Assembly (NCBI GenBank): GCA_963843275.1
Contig: CAWJJM010000012.1
Coordinates: 1,922,001-1,986,000, forward strand
Reading direction: 5' to 3'
From: CAWJJM01 sp963843275
GTDB taxonomy: Bacteria > Acidobacteriota > Thermoanaerobaculia > Multivoradales > JBCCEF01
DNA length: 64,000 nt
Shown here: one piece after another, positions 38,160 through 45,366 of the stretch
Layout of the letters: each line of letters opens with the position of its first letter
Position numbering within the stretch: the stretch's first letter is position 1
Notes under the pieces: model-generated
Told to the model about the DNA's origin: nothing
The model's input: the letters and a program-made list of their open reading frames with translations, nothing else
The model's database searches: none
Program-made: the position numbers and the translations under genes

Positions 38160-40301
38160 TCAGGGCCTGGGGGCGGCGAGGTAGGCGAGGAGCTCTTCGG
38201 CGGCGAGGGCCTCGCAGAGGTGGTAGCCCTGGGCCCGGTTGCAGCCGAGGTCGCGCAGGGCGGTGACCTGGGCCTCGCGCTCGACGCCCTCGGCGACGAC
38301 GCGCAGGCCGAGGCTGAGGCCGAACTTGACGATGGCGCGGACCAGGCTGCGCTGGGAGGGGTCCTCGTCGAGGCCGTTGGTGAAGGTGCGGTCGATCTTG
38401 ATGCCGTGCACCGGGAAGGTGCGCAGGTGGGAGAGCGCCGAGTAGCCGGTGCCGAAGTCGTCGAGGGCCAGCCGCACGCCGAGGTCGCGGATCTCGGTGA
38501 GCCGGGTGGCGACCGGCTCCGCCTCGCCGACCACCGCGCTCTCGGTGATCTCGAGGACCAGCCGCCCCGGGTGCAGGCCCGTCTCGGCGAGCACGTCGGC
38601 GATGCGCCGGACGATGCTCGGCTCGTGCAGGCGGGTCGGCAGCAGGTTGACGTGCAACGACAGGGGGTGGGCGCCGGCGCCGGCGGGCATGAGCACGGCG
38701 AGCCGGCAGGCCTCGCGCAGCGCCCACAGGTCGAGCTCGCGCAGCACGCCGGCCTGCTCGGCGAAGGCGACGAACGACGACGCCGGCAGCAGACCGCGCT
38801 CCGGGTGGTGCCAGCGCAACAGCGCCTCCACCGCCACCGGCCGCCGCTCGTCGAGCCGGAAGATCGGCTGGTAGTGGACCTGCACCTCGCCGGCCTCCAC
38901 ACCCCGGCGCAGCTCGCTCTCCAGGTCGAGGCGGCGCAGGACGTCGGCGTGCATCGCCTCGGTGTACACCGCCACCGAGCTCTTGCCCCGCTCCTTGGCG
39001 GCGTGCAGCGCGGTGTCGGCGCTGCGCAGCAGCTCCTCGGCGGTACTCCCCGCCGGGCCCTCGAGCGCGATGCCGATCGACGCGGTCAGCCGGACCTGCC
39101 GGCCGGCGGCCTCGAAGGGCTCCTGCAGCACCGCCAGGATCCCCTCCGCCACCATCGCCGCCTCCTCCGTGGTCCGCACCGCCTCGACCAGCACCGAGAA
39201 CTCGTCGCCGCCGAAGCGCGCCACCGAGTCGCCGGTGCGGATCGAGCCCTTCAGGCGGTCGGCGAAGGCGGTGAGCACCTCGTCGCCGATCATGTGGCCC
39301 AGGCTGTCGTTGATGCGCTTGAAGTCGTCCAGGTCGACGAAGAGGAGCGCCGCGCGGCGCGCGCCGTGAGGCCGCCCCAGCGCCCCGCGGAGACGGTCGA
39401 GGAAGCGGGTGCGGTTGGGCAGCCGGGTGAGCGGGTCGTGCAGCGCCTGGTAGGAGCTCTGCGAGGCGAGCAGCCGCTGCGCCTCGAAGAGTTGGGCGTT
39501 GGCCACCGCCACCGCCGCCTGCTCGGCGAACAGGCCGACCGCGCGCAGGTCGTGCTCGGTGTAGTGGCGCTCCTGGCGGGCGTTGAGGTTGAGCACCCCG
39601 ACGATCTCGCCGCGGTGGATCAGCGGCGCCGACATGGCGCTCGCCGGCGGCGGGTCGATCGTCGGGTGGACGACGTAGTCCTCGTGCGCGAGCTGACCGG
39701 AGACCAGCACCGGCTCGCGGCTGGCCGCCACCCGGCCGGCGATCCCCTTGCCCACCCGCACCCGGGCGCCGCGCGCCCCGCTGCGCCCCACCGCGTAGAC
39801 GGTCGACAGCTCGTCCTCGCCGTGCAGCAGCATGATCGACGCGTCGCGTCCGCCGAGCAGGTCGATGGCGCAGCGCAGGATGCGCTCGAGCACCTCGTCG
39901 AGGTCGAGGTCGAGGTTGATGGCGCGGCCCGCCTCGAGCAGGGTGGTCAGCTCCTGCACCCGCGAGGTGAGCTCCGCGGTGAGCACCCGCTCGGCGACCA
40001 GCAGCGCGGTGAGGCGGCGGAGCTGCAGCTCCTTCTCCAGCGCGTAGGCGCAGAACAGCGCGATCAGGGCCAGGAAGCCCACCTGGGCGACGCGCGGCTC
40101 GAGCCAGGACGGCGGCCCGATCTCGCGATGGAAGGCGAGCACGATCAGGCCGAGAGCGGCGCTGCCGAGCAGCAGGACGGTGATCACCCAGAGCTGCAGG
40201 CGGCGTTGCTCGACCGCCTCCAGCGTCGGGGTGCGGAAGCTGCGCAGCCCGGCGATACGGGCCGCCCGCTCGGCGGACTGCTGGGCGGAGGTCTCGGACA
40301 T
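38160..40301 (-). CDS. Membrane GAF-GGDEF-EAL cyclic-di-GMP protein
   Basis: Predicted bifunctional diguanylate cyclase/phosphodiesterase of 713 residues. Two helices at about 35-58 and 75-92 anchor it. A GAF domain (about 120-270, 'AGRAINLDLDLDEVLERI') follows, then GGDEF ('ALLFVDLDDFKRINDSLGH', active-site 'RFGGDEFSVL') and EAL ('QPIFRLDERRPVAVEALLRWHHP', 'LALDDFGTGYSALSHL', 'KIDRTF', 'VAEGVERE'). Both active sites look intact, so the net activity is not predictable. ATG 40301 is chosen: the frame continues upstream without similarity, and a TAGAAT -10 box is 19 nt before this ATG. Intact. Confidence 0.93.
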   Translation of the reverse strand: MSETSAQQSAERAARIAGLRSFRTPTLEAVEQRRLQLWVITVLLLGSAALGLIVLAFHREIGPPSWLEPRVAQVGFLALIALFCAYALEKELQLRRLTALLVAERVLTAELTSRVQELTTLLEAGRAINLDLDLDEVLERILRCAIDLLGGRDASIMLLHGEDELSTVYAVGRSGARGARVRVGKGIAGRVAASREPVLVSGQLAHEDYVVHPTIDPPPASAMSAPLIHRGEIVGVLNLNARQERHYTEHDLRAVGLFAEQAAVAVANAQLFEAQRLLASQSSYQALHDPLTRLPNRTRFLDRLRGALGRPHGARRAALLFVDLDDFKRINDSLGHMIGDEVLTAFADRLKGSIRTGDSVARFGGDEFSVLVEAVRTTEEAAMVAEGILAVLQEPFEAAGRQVRLTASIGIALEGPAGSTAEELLRSADTALHAAKERGKSSVAVYTEAMHADVLRRLDLESELRRGVEAGEVQVHYQPIFRLDERRPVAVEALLRWHHPERGLLPASSFVAFAEQAGVLRELDLWALREACRLAVLMPAGAGAHPLSLHVNLLPTRLHEPSIVRRIADVLAETGLHPGRLVLEITESAVVGEAEPVATRLTEIRDLGVRLALDDFGTGYSALSHLRTFPVHGIKIDRTFTNGLDEDPSQRSLVRAIVKFGLSLGLRVVAEGVEREAQVTALRDLGCNRAQGYHLCEALAAEELLAYLAAPRP

Positions 40302-40320
40302 GGGATCGCGCTCGAAGCCG

Positions 40321-40326
40321 ATTCTA
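40321..40326 (-). promoter_or_regulatory. -10 box before the GGDEF/EAL gene
   Basis: Minus strand TAGAAT, 19 nt upstream of the ATG, preceded by ATT. Leader about 12 nt with no Shine-Dalgarno. Confidence 0.4.
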
Positions 40327-40363
40327 ATCGCGCCACCCCGGGGTCGCCGCGCGCCGCCGGCGC

Positions 40364-41437
40364 TCAGCCGCGGCGCAGGGCACGCAGGCGGCGCAGTGGC
40401 GCGGTCAGGGCGCGGCCGAGCCGGAAGCTGAAGCTGGCTTCGACGCTCTCGAGGACGCCGTGCACCTCGGCCAGCCGCCGGCGGTGCCACTCGACGTGCT
40501 CGCGCTCCACGGCGAGCTCGTCCTCGAGCTGGGCGATCCGCCGCTGCAGGGCGGCGCGGTGCTGCTCGCGGCGCTCCTCCCGCACCTCGGCGGTGGGGCG
40601 CCACGCGGGAGCGGAGGCCTCCCCGCCGCCGGCGTCCGCGCCCTCCGGCGCCGCCGGCCCCGGCAGCGCGAGCTCGGCGTAGAAGCCCTCCACGGCGAGG
40701 TCGATCGGCTGGACGCCGGCGTCCGCCGCGGTCGGCCCCAGCCGCTCCAGGTAGTCGCCGAGCTCGGTGATCCGCCGGTCGGGCACCACGCCCAGCGCCA
40801 GCGGCACCAGCCCGCTCGCCGCGATCGCCCGCAACAGCTCGTCCAGCCGCGCCCGGTTGAGCGAGATCTCGTGGCGTAGGTACTCGCCGAGCGAGACCTG
40901 GTCGAGCCCGGGCACCTCCCCCATCAGGCGGCGGCGCAGGTCGCGGCCGTCGCCCCACAGGTGCTCCCACGGTGCCATCGGCAGATGGGAGCCGTGGGAG
41001 GAGTAGTAGAGCGGGTCGGTGAACACCGCCACCCGCCCGCGAACCGGCGCGATGAGGCGCGCGCAGGCGGCGAAGGCGCGCTCGAGGTGCGGCAGGTGCT
41101 CGAGGACGTTGTAGGAGAGGACGAGGTCGAAGGTGCGCCCCAGAGTGGCGGCGCCCTCGATGCCGAGCCGAAGCAGCTCCCAGGGCGCGTCGCCGGCGCC
41201 GAGCTGCTCGATTCCGGCGACGAGCGCCGAGGGATCCTGCGGCAGCGGGTCGATGCCCACCACCTCGCGGGCGCCGTGGCGCAGACACCACAGCATCTCG
41301 GTGCCGGCGCCGGCCCCCACCACCAGCACCGAGCGTCCGGCGGGATCGGCGATCGGGGCGAGCACCTGGTCGCAGTGCCCCTGCGCCTCGAGGATGAAGC
41401 GCAGGCGGTGCTCGTGGCTGTGGTCGCCGCCGCTCAT
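40364..41437 (-). CDS. Class I SAM-dependent methyltransferase with C-terminal coiled coil
   Basis: 357 residues. The first about 150 hold a Rossmann methyltransferase domain: 'GRSVLVVGAGAGTEMLWCLRHGAREVVGIDP' (motif I and II) and 'TFDLVLSYNVLEHLPHLERAF' (motif IV). A divergent middle of unknown role follows, then a charged coiled coil (about 285-340, 'LQRRIAQLEDELAVEREHVEWHRRRLAEV') and a tail 'SFSFRLGRALTAPLRRLRALRR' seen in glycosyltransferases and methyltransferases of surface-polysaccharide loci. The substrate is unknown. Single gene with no polysaccharide cluster nearby. Confidence 0.8.
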   Translation of the reverse strand: MSGGDHSHEHRLRFILEAQGHCDQVLAPIADPAGRSVLVVGAGAGTEMLWCLRHGAREVVGIDPLPQDPSALVAGIEQLGAGDAPWELLRLGIEGAATLGRTFDLVLSYNVLEHLPHLERAFAACARLIAPVRGRVAVFTDPLYYSSHGSHLPMAPWEHLWGDGRDLRRRLMGEVPGLDQVSLGEYLRHEISLNRARLDELLRAIAASGLVPLALGVVPDRRITELGDYLERLGPTAADAGVQPIDLAVEGFYAELALPGPAAPEGADAGGGEASAPAWRPTAEVREERREQHRAALQRRIAQLEDELAVEREHVEWHRRRLAEVHGVLESVEASFSFRLGRALTAPLRRLRALRRG

Positions 41438-41558
41438 GGCCGTTGCTCCGCCGCCCGGGGGGAGACGGCGGACGGCGGACGCGGACGGCGGAGCGGCGGC
41501 ATGATCGGGACCGGGGGCCGTCGGATGTTAGCAGCGCCGACGGCCCGCGGCGCGGCCC

Positions 41559-42194
41559 TCACTGGCGCTCGTAGGTGATCTCCATCATCTTGATCTCGCG
41601 GCCGTCCTTCACGTCGTACATGGTGAAGACCTCCCGGTCGTCGGAGACGTGCTCGACGGTGCTCTTGTTGCGGCCCTCCTGTCCGCTCCCCGGGTCGACG
41701 TAGGTGCCCCAGAAGGTGCCGATCCCGGTCTCCGGATCGAAGCTGCCGGTGGAGGTCATCAGGCCGGTCGACATGCTGTCCACCCAGGTCGACCAGTACT
41801 TGCCGGTGACGTTGTCGTAGCCGGTCAGGCCGCGGCCCTCGAAGGGCTGGCCCATCATCGTCGACTCGACCGTCTCCTCGAGGTAGCGGCCGCCGAGGAT
41901 CATCCGGCGGTGCACGGTCCCGCCCGCCATCTCGGGCGGCGCCGCGGGGTCCATCCACGTCTTCACCGTCATCTTCCAGTCGCCGGCCAGCGCCGCCAGG
42001 CGGGCGTGCTCCGGGCCCGGGGTCATCGCCTTCTGCCACGCCTCCATCATCGCCTGCTGCTCGGCGCTCATCGCCGGCTGCGCGCCCTGCTCCATCGCCT
42101 TCTCCGCGTGCTCGTCGCCACCGCGCGCGGTCGCCGGCAGGACGAGTGCCGAAACCAGGGCGGCGAGAGCGATCCCACGACGGACGTCGATCAT
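41559..42194 (-). CDS. Secreted DUF1579-family protein
   Basis: Exported protein of 211 residues with a Sec signal peptide ('IALAALVSALVLPATARG'). The DUF1579 domain follows: 'LAALAGDWKMTVKTWMDP', 'RMILGGRYLEETVESTMMGQPFEGRGLTGYDNVTGKYWSTWVDSM' and 'EVFTMYDVKDGREIKMMEITYER'. The fold is lipocalin/SRPBCC-like in related families; function unknown. Expressed from a promoter at 42251-42280, divergent from the DksA-like gene. Confidence 0.88.
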   Translation of the reverse strand: MIDVRRGIALAALVSALVLPATARGGDEHAEKAMEQGAQPAMSAEQQAMMEAWQKAMTPGPEHARLAALAGDWKMTVKTWMDPAAPPEMAGGTVHRRMILGGRYLEETVESTMMGQPFEGRGLTGYDNVTGKYWSTWVDSMSTGLMTSTGSFDPETGIGTFWGTYVDPGSGQEGRNKSTVEHVSDDREVFTMYDVKDGREIKMMEITYERQ

Positions 42195-42250
42195 GCGTCA
42201 CCTCCTCGGGTGAGGCCTGAGGCTCAGGCCGGTTGGACTACGAAGGCCGC

Positions 42251-42280
42251 ATAATACCGCCTCGTCACCGCCTCGCGCAA
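42251..42280 (-). promoter_or_regulatory. Promoter of the DUF1579 gene
   Basis: Minus strand TTGCGC (42275-42280) and, 18 bp on, TATTAT (42251-42256). The leader of about 50 nt contains CGAGGAGG for the start at 42194. A divergent TTGCGC (42350) and TACGCT (42372) may serve the DksA-like gene. Confidence 0.5.
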
Positions 42281-42417
42281 GGGCCGCCAGCGCGGCCGGG
42301 TGGCCGCGCCGCCCGCGGGGGGGCGGGCGCCCCGCCACCCGCCCGGGCGTTGCGCCGCGACCGTGGCACCGTACGCTGAGCGCGCCCGGCCGCCACCCCC
42401 GATCCGGAGGAGGAACC

Positions 42418-42843
42418 ATGCCGACCCGCAGACGCCCCGAGCCGTCCCTGTTCACCGCGGCCCAGCGCCGCGAGCTCCGCGCCGCCCTCGAGCGGGAGCG
42501 CCGCCGGCTCCTCGCGCTGTACGAGAACGACGTCGAGCACGAGCGCGAGCTGGTCGACGGCGACCCCCGCGACTCGCTCGACGAGGCGGAGGCGACGGTG
42601 GAGCGCGAGGACCTGTTCGCCCTCACCGAGGCGGAGCGCGAGCGCATCCTGCTCATCGAGGAGGCGCTGGCGCGGCTCGACGACGGCAGCTACGGGCGCT
42701 GCCTGTTCTCCGGCGCGCCGATCGAGCTCGAGCGGCTGCGCGCCGTCCCCTGGGCGCGCTACCGGGCCGAGGTCCAGGAGCGCATCGAGCAGGGCCTGCT
42801 CGACGAGCGCCGCCCCCAGACCTGGCCCACCAGCCGCGATTGA
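42418..42843 (+). CDS. TraR/DksA-family protein with degenerate zinc finger
   Basis: DksA-like proteins insert a coiled coil into the RNA polymerase secondary channel and modulate promoter choice. The 141 residues keep the N-terminal coiled coil, the acidic tip 'DGDPRDSLDEAEATVERED' and the C-terminal helix. In the zinc-finger position the sequence is 'YGRCLFSGAPIELERLRAVPWARYRAEVQER': only the first of four cysteines remains, the others being Ser, Arg and Val. The fold is therefore likely stabilised without zinc. GGAGGAGGAA precedes the ATG. A role in stress or thiol-independent control of transcription is inferred. Confidence 0.85.
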   Translation: MPTRRRPEPSLFTAAQRRELRAALERERRRLLALYENDVEHERELVDGDPRDSLDEAEATVEREDLFALTEAERERILLIEEALARLDDGSYGRCLFSGAPIELERLRAVPWARYRAEVQERIEQGLLDERRPQTWPTSRD

Positions 42844-42875
42844 CCCGCGCCCGGCACGCGTGCCCCGGGCTGCAC

Positions 42876-42881
42876 TAGAAT
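42876..42881 (+). promoter_or_regulatory. -10 box before the DUF4388 gene
   Basis: TAGAAT followed by an inverted repeat (GCGA...TCGC, 42883-42897). The distance to ATG 42935 gives a leader of about 47 nt with GAGGGG as ribosome-binding site. Confidence 0.4.
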
Positions 42882-42934
42882 GCGAGAGCGTATTCGCTTG
42901 CTTGCTGGGGGCGGCATTTCGAGGGGTGGTGTCG

Positions 42935-44182
42935 ATGGAGGGGAAACGGCTGGTCCTGGTCGAGGACGACGGCGGCGGGATGACCGCCTTCGTCGGCCGC
43001 GGGCGCGACGGCCTGCGCGACCTCGTCGGGCACTACCGCCCGCTGGCCTGCTCCGCCCAGCTCCTGCTGCTGCGCCGCGGCGACACCGAAGGCGGCGGCG
43101 AAGCCGCCGAGCCGCCGGCGCGCATCCTGATGGCGGGGGAGGTCGTCCAACCCAACACCGTCCTCGACGTGGTGAGCGTGGCCGCCGCCTCGCGCTGGAC
43201 CGGCACGCTGCACGTCTACGCCGCCGACACCCACCGGGTCCTCGGCATCGACCGCGGCGCGCTGCGCTTCGCCCGCAGCGACGACCCCGAGGACCGTCTC
43301 AACAAGGTGCTGTTCCGGCTCGGCGTCCTCTCCCCCACCCAGTCCGAGGAGGTCGAGCGCGGGCCGAAGTCCGACCAGCGCTTCGGCGAGGGGCTGGTGC
43401 ACAAGGGGATGATGGACGAGCGCGAGCTGTTCGGGTATCTCGAGCGCCAGATGGCGGAGATCTTCTTCTCCGCCGTGCTCGCCGGTGACGGCTGCTACGT
43501 GTTCACGGTCGGCGACCGGGAGGCCGGCGCCGCCAGCGTCACCGCCTTCCTGCCCCTGCAGCAGCTCCTCTTCGACGCCGCCGAGCGCCTCGACCGCTTC
43601 CAGGAGCACCGCAAGCTGATCCCCGACGAGGCGCTGTGCCCGGCGATGGTCGAGGGCGTCGAGGCCACCCGCCTGCCCTCGGCGGCCCGGCGGGTGCTCG
43701 GCCTCTGCGACGGTCGCCGCAGCGTCCGCGAGATCGCCGGCGAGAGCTGGCTCGGCCGCCTCGAGACCCTGGCGGTGGTCGACGAGCTGCTGCGCCAGGG
43801 GGCGATCGAGCTGCGCCGCCCCAAGCCGGGCCCCGGCGACGTGGCGCGGCGGCTGGCGGCGCGCTTCGACGCCGCCCTGGGCGAGATCCGCGGCGCCGTC
43901 GAGGCGACCGGCGACTTCCCCCATCTGCGCAGCGAGGTCCTGCGCTGGGCGGAGGTGGGCCCCTTCCAGTCCACCCTGCGCCTCGCCGTCACCCCCGAGC
44001 TGACGGTCGACGCCGAACGCCTGGGCGAGGTGCTCTCCGGCCTCGCCGTGCGCGACGCCGAGGAGGAGCTGCGCCAGGCGCTGCACGAGCTGGTGTCGTT
44101 CGCCCTGTTCACCGCCTCGCTGAGCCTGCCCCGCGAGCGCGAGCGGGCGTTGGCGCGGGCGGTCGAAGCCCGGCTGAGCTGA
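42935..44182 (+). CDS. DUF4388 (PatA-like) protein
   Basis: Cytoplasmic protein of about 415 residues. The middle (about 75-220) resembles DUF4388/PatA N-terminal domains found in Myxococcota and Acidobacteriota: 'VLDVVSVAAASRWTGTLHVYAADTHRVLGIDRGALRFARSDDPEDRLNKVLFRLGVLS', then 'FGEGLVHKGMMDERELFGYLERQMAEIFFSAVL'. Such domains are often linked to response regulators or gliding and polarity systems, but the exact role is unknown. ATG 42935 is preferred over the longer frame from 42860 because of GAGGGG at 8 nt and the promoter position. Intact. Confidence 0.75.
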   Translation: MEGKRLVLVEDDGGGMTAFVGRGRDGLRDLVGHYRPLACSAQLLLLRRGDTEGGGEAAEPPARILMAGEVVQPNTVLDVVSVAAASRWTGTLHVYAADTHRVLGIDRGALRFARSDDPEDRLNKVLFRLGVLSPTQSEEVERGPKSDQRFGEGLVHKGMMDERELFGYLERQMAEIFFSAVLAGDGCYVFTVGDREAGAASVTAFLPLQQLLFDAAERLDRFQEHRKLIPDEALCPAMVEGVEATRLPSAARRVLGLCDGRRSVREIAGESWLGRLETLAVVDELLRQGAIELRRPKPGPGDVARRLAARFDAALGEIRGAVEATGDFPHLRSEVLRWAEVGPFQSTLRLAVTPELTVDAERLGEVLSGLAVRDAEEELRQALHELVSFALFTASLSLPRERERALARAVEARLS

Positions 44183-44200
44183 CGCCCGCGCGCCCCCCAC

Positions 44201-44246
44201 TTGACACCTCCGGGCCCGCGCCGTAACCTCGATGTAACCGGTTACA
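44201..44246 (+). promoter_or_regulatory. Promoter with overlapping LacI-type operator for the saccharide operon
   Basis: TTGACA (44201-44206), 17-bp spacer, TAACCT (44224-44229). The perfect 14-bp palindrome TGTAACCGGTTACA lies at 44233-44246, covering the expected start of transcription. It fits the LacI/GalR consensus with central CG. The regulator encoded immediately downstream would repress its own operon by blocking initiation. Confidence 0.82.
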
Positions 44247-44322
44247 CCGGCGCTGACACAGCCCAGAGGTCTCATCCGCCGCCCGCCGTCCGGGGCGGAG
44301 CCAGGTCCGCGGAGGCCGCGAC

Positions 44323-45366
44323 TTGACGAGCACCACGATCCGCGACGTCGCCCGAGAGGCGGGGGTGAGCGTGGCCACCGTCTCACGGGTGCTCAACGGC
44401 GTCGGACCGGTCAGCGCCACCACCGCCGAGCGCGTCCGGCAGGTCATCGCGCGCCTCGAGTACGTCCCCCACGGCGGCGCCCGCAGCCTCACCACGCGCC
44501 GCACCCGCGTCGTCGGCGTGGTCCTGCCCGAGACCTACGGCGACTTCTTCTCCGAGATCCTGCGCGGCGTCGAGCGGGTGGCGCGGCCGGCCGGCTACCA
44601 CCTGCTGATCTCCGCCTCGCACTCCGACAGCGCCGAGACCGAGGCGGTGCTGCGCACCCTGCACGGCCGCATCGACGGCCTGGTGCTGATGATGCCCGGG
44701 CCGGGCAGCCGCGGGCTGTTCCGCAGCCTGCCGCGGCGGGTGCCGGTGGTGCTGCTCAACGGCCGCGGCGGCGGCCACCCGACGCTGCGGGTCGACAACC
44801 GGCGCGGCGCGCGCCTCGCCGTCGACCACCTGCTCGCGCTCGGCCACGCCCGCGTCGCGCTGATCGCCGGCCCGGAGGGCAACGCCGACGCCGCGGAACG
44901 CCGCCAGGGCTACCGCGACGCCCTCGCCGCCGCCGGCCTCCCCGCCGACCCCGGGCTCGAGCTGGCCGGCGACTTCCGCGAGGAGTCCGGGTTCGCCGCC
45001 GGCCGGGAGCTGGGCCGGCGCGTCCCCCGTCCCACCGCGGTCTTCGCCGCCAACGACGCGATGGCGATCGGCGCCCTGGCCGGCCTGCGCGCCTCCGGGC
45101 TCGGCGTGCCCGAGGACCTGTCGCTGGTCGGCTTCGACGACATCCCGACCGCCCGCTACCTCAAACCGGCGCTCACCACCGTCCGCGTGCCGCTCGCCGA
45201 GGTCGGCGGCCGCGCCGTGGAGCGACTGCTCCTCGCCCTGGACGCGGGCTCCCCGCCCGCGCCGGCCGACGAGGTGGTGGCGCCGACCCTGTCCATCCGT
45301 GAGTCCACTCAGCCCGCCGTCTCGGCGGCCGGCCCAACCCGAACCGTAGAGAGGAGACAAGCATGA
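44323..45366 (+). CDS. LacI/GalR-family transcriptional repressor
   Basis: Sugar-responsive repressor of 347 residues. The helix-turn-helix is 'TIRDVAREAGVSVATVSRVLNG' (residues 4-25), the hinge 'PHGGARSLTTRRTRVVGVVLPE', and the periplasmic-binding-protein-like effector domain ends 'LSLVGFDDIPTARYLKPALTTVRVPLAEVGG'. The start codon is TTG 44323, set by GGAGG six bases upstream and by the position of the HTH. The stop overlaps the TonB receptor gene (ATGA), so the repressor heads a 14-kb operon and most likely binds the palindrome at 44233-44246. The effector is probably a sugar liberated by the pathway. Confidence 0.95.
   Translation: MTSTTIRDVAREAGVSVATVSRVLNGVGPVSATTAERVRQVIARLEYVPHGGARSLTTRRTRVVGVVLPETYGDFFSEILRGVERVARPAGYHLLISASHSDSAETEAVLRTLHGRIDGLVLMMPGPGSRGLFRSLPRRVPVVLLNGRGGGHPTLRVDNRRGARLAVDHLLALGHARVALIAGPEGNADAAERRQGYRDALAAAGLPADPGLELAGDFREESGFAAGRELGRRVPRPTAVFAANDAMAIGALAGLRASGLGVPEDLSLVGFDDIPTARYLKPALTTVRVPLAEVGGRAVERLLLALDAGSPPAPADEVVAPTLSIRESTQPAVSAAGPTRTVERRQA

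Noticed and set aside
43216..44386. Minus-strand frames opposite the DUF4388 gene
   Set aside because: They follow the codon periodicity of the plus-strand gene, lack starts with ribosome-binding sites, and show no family features.
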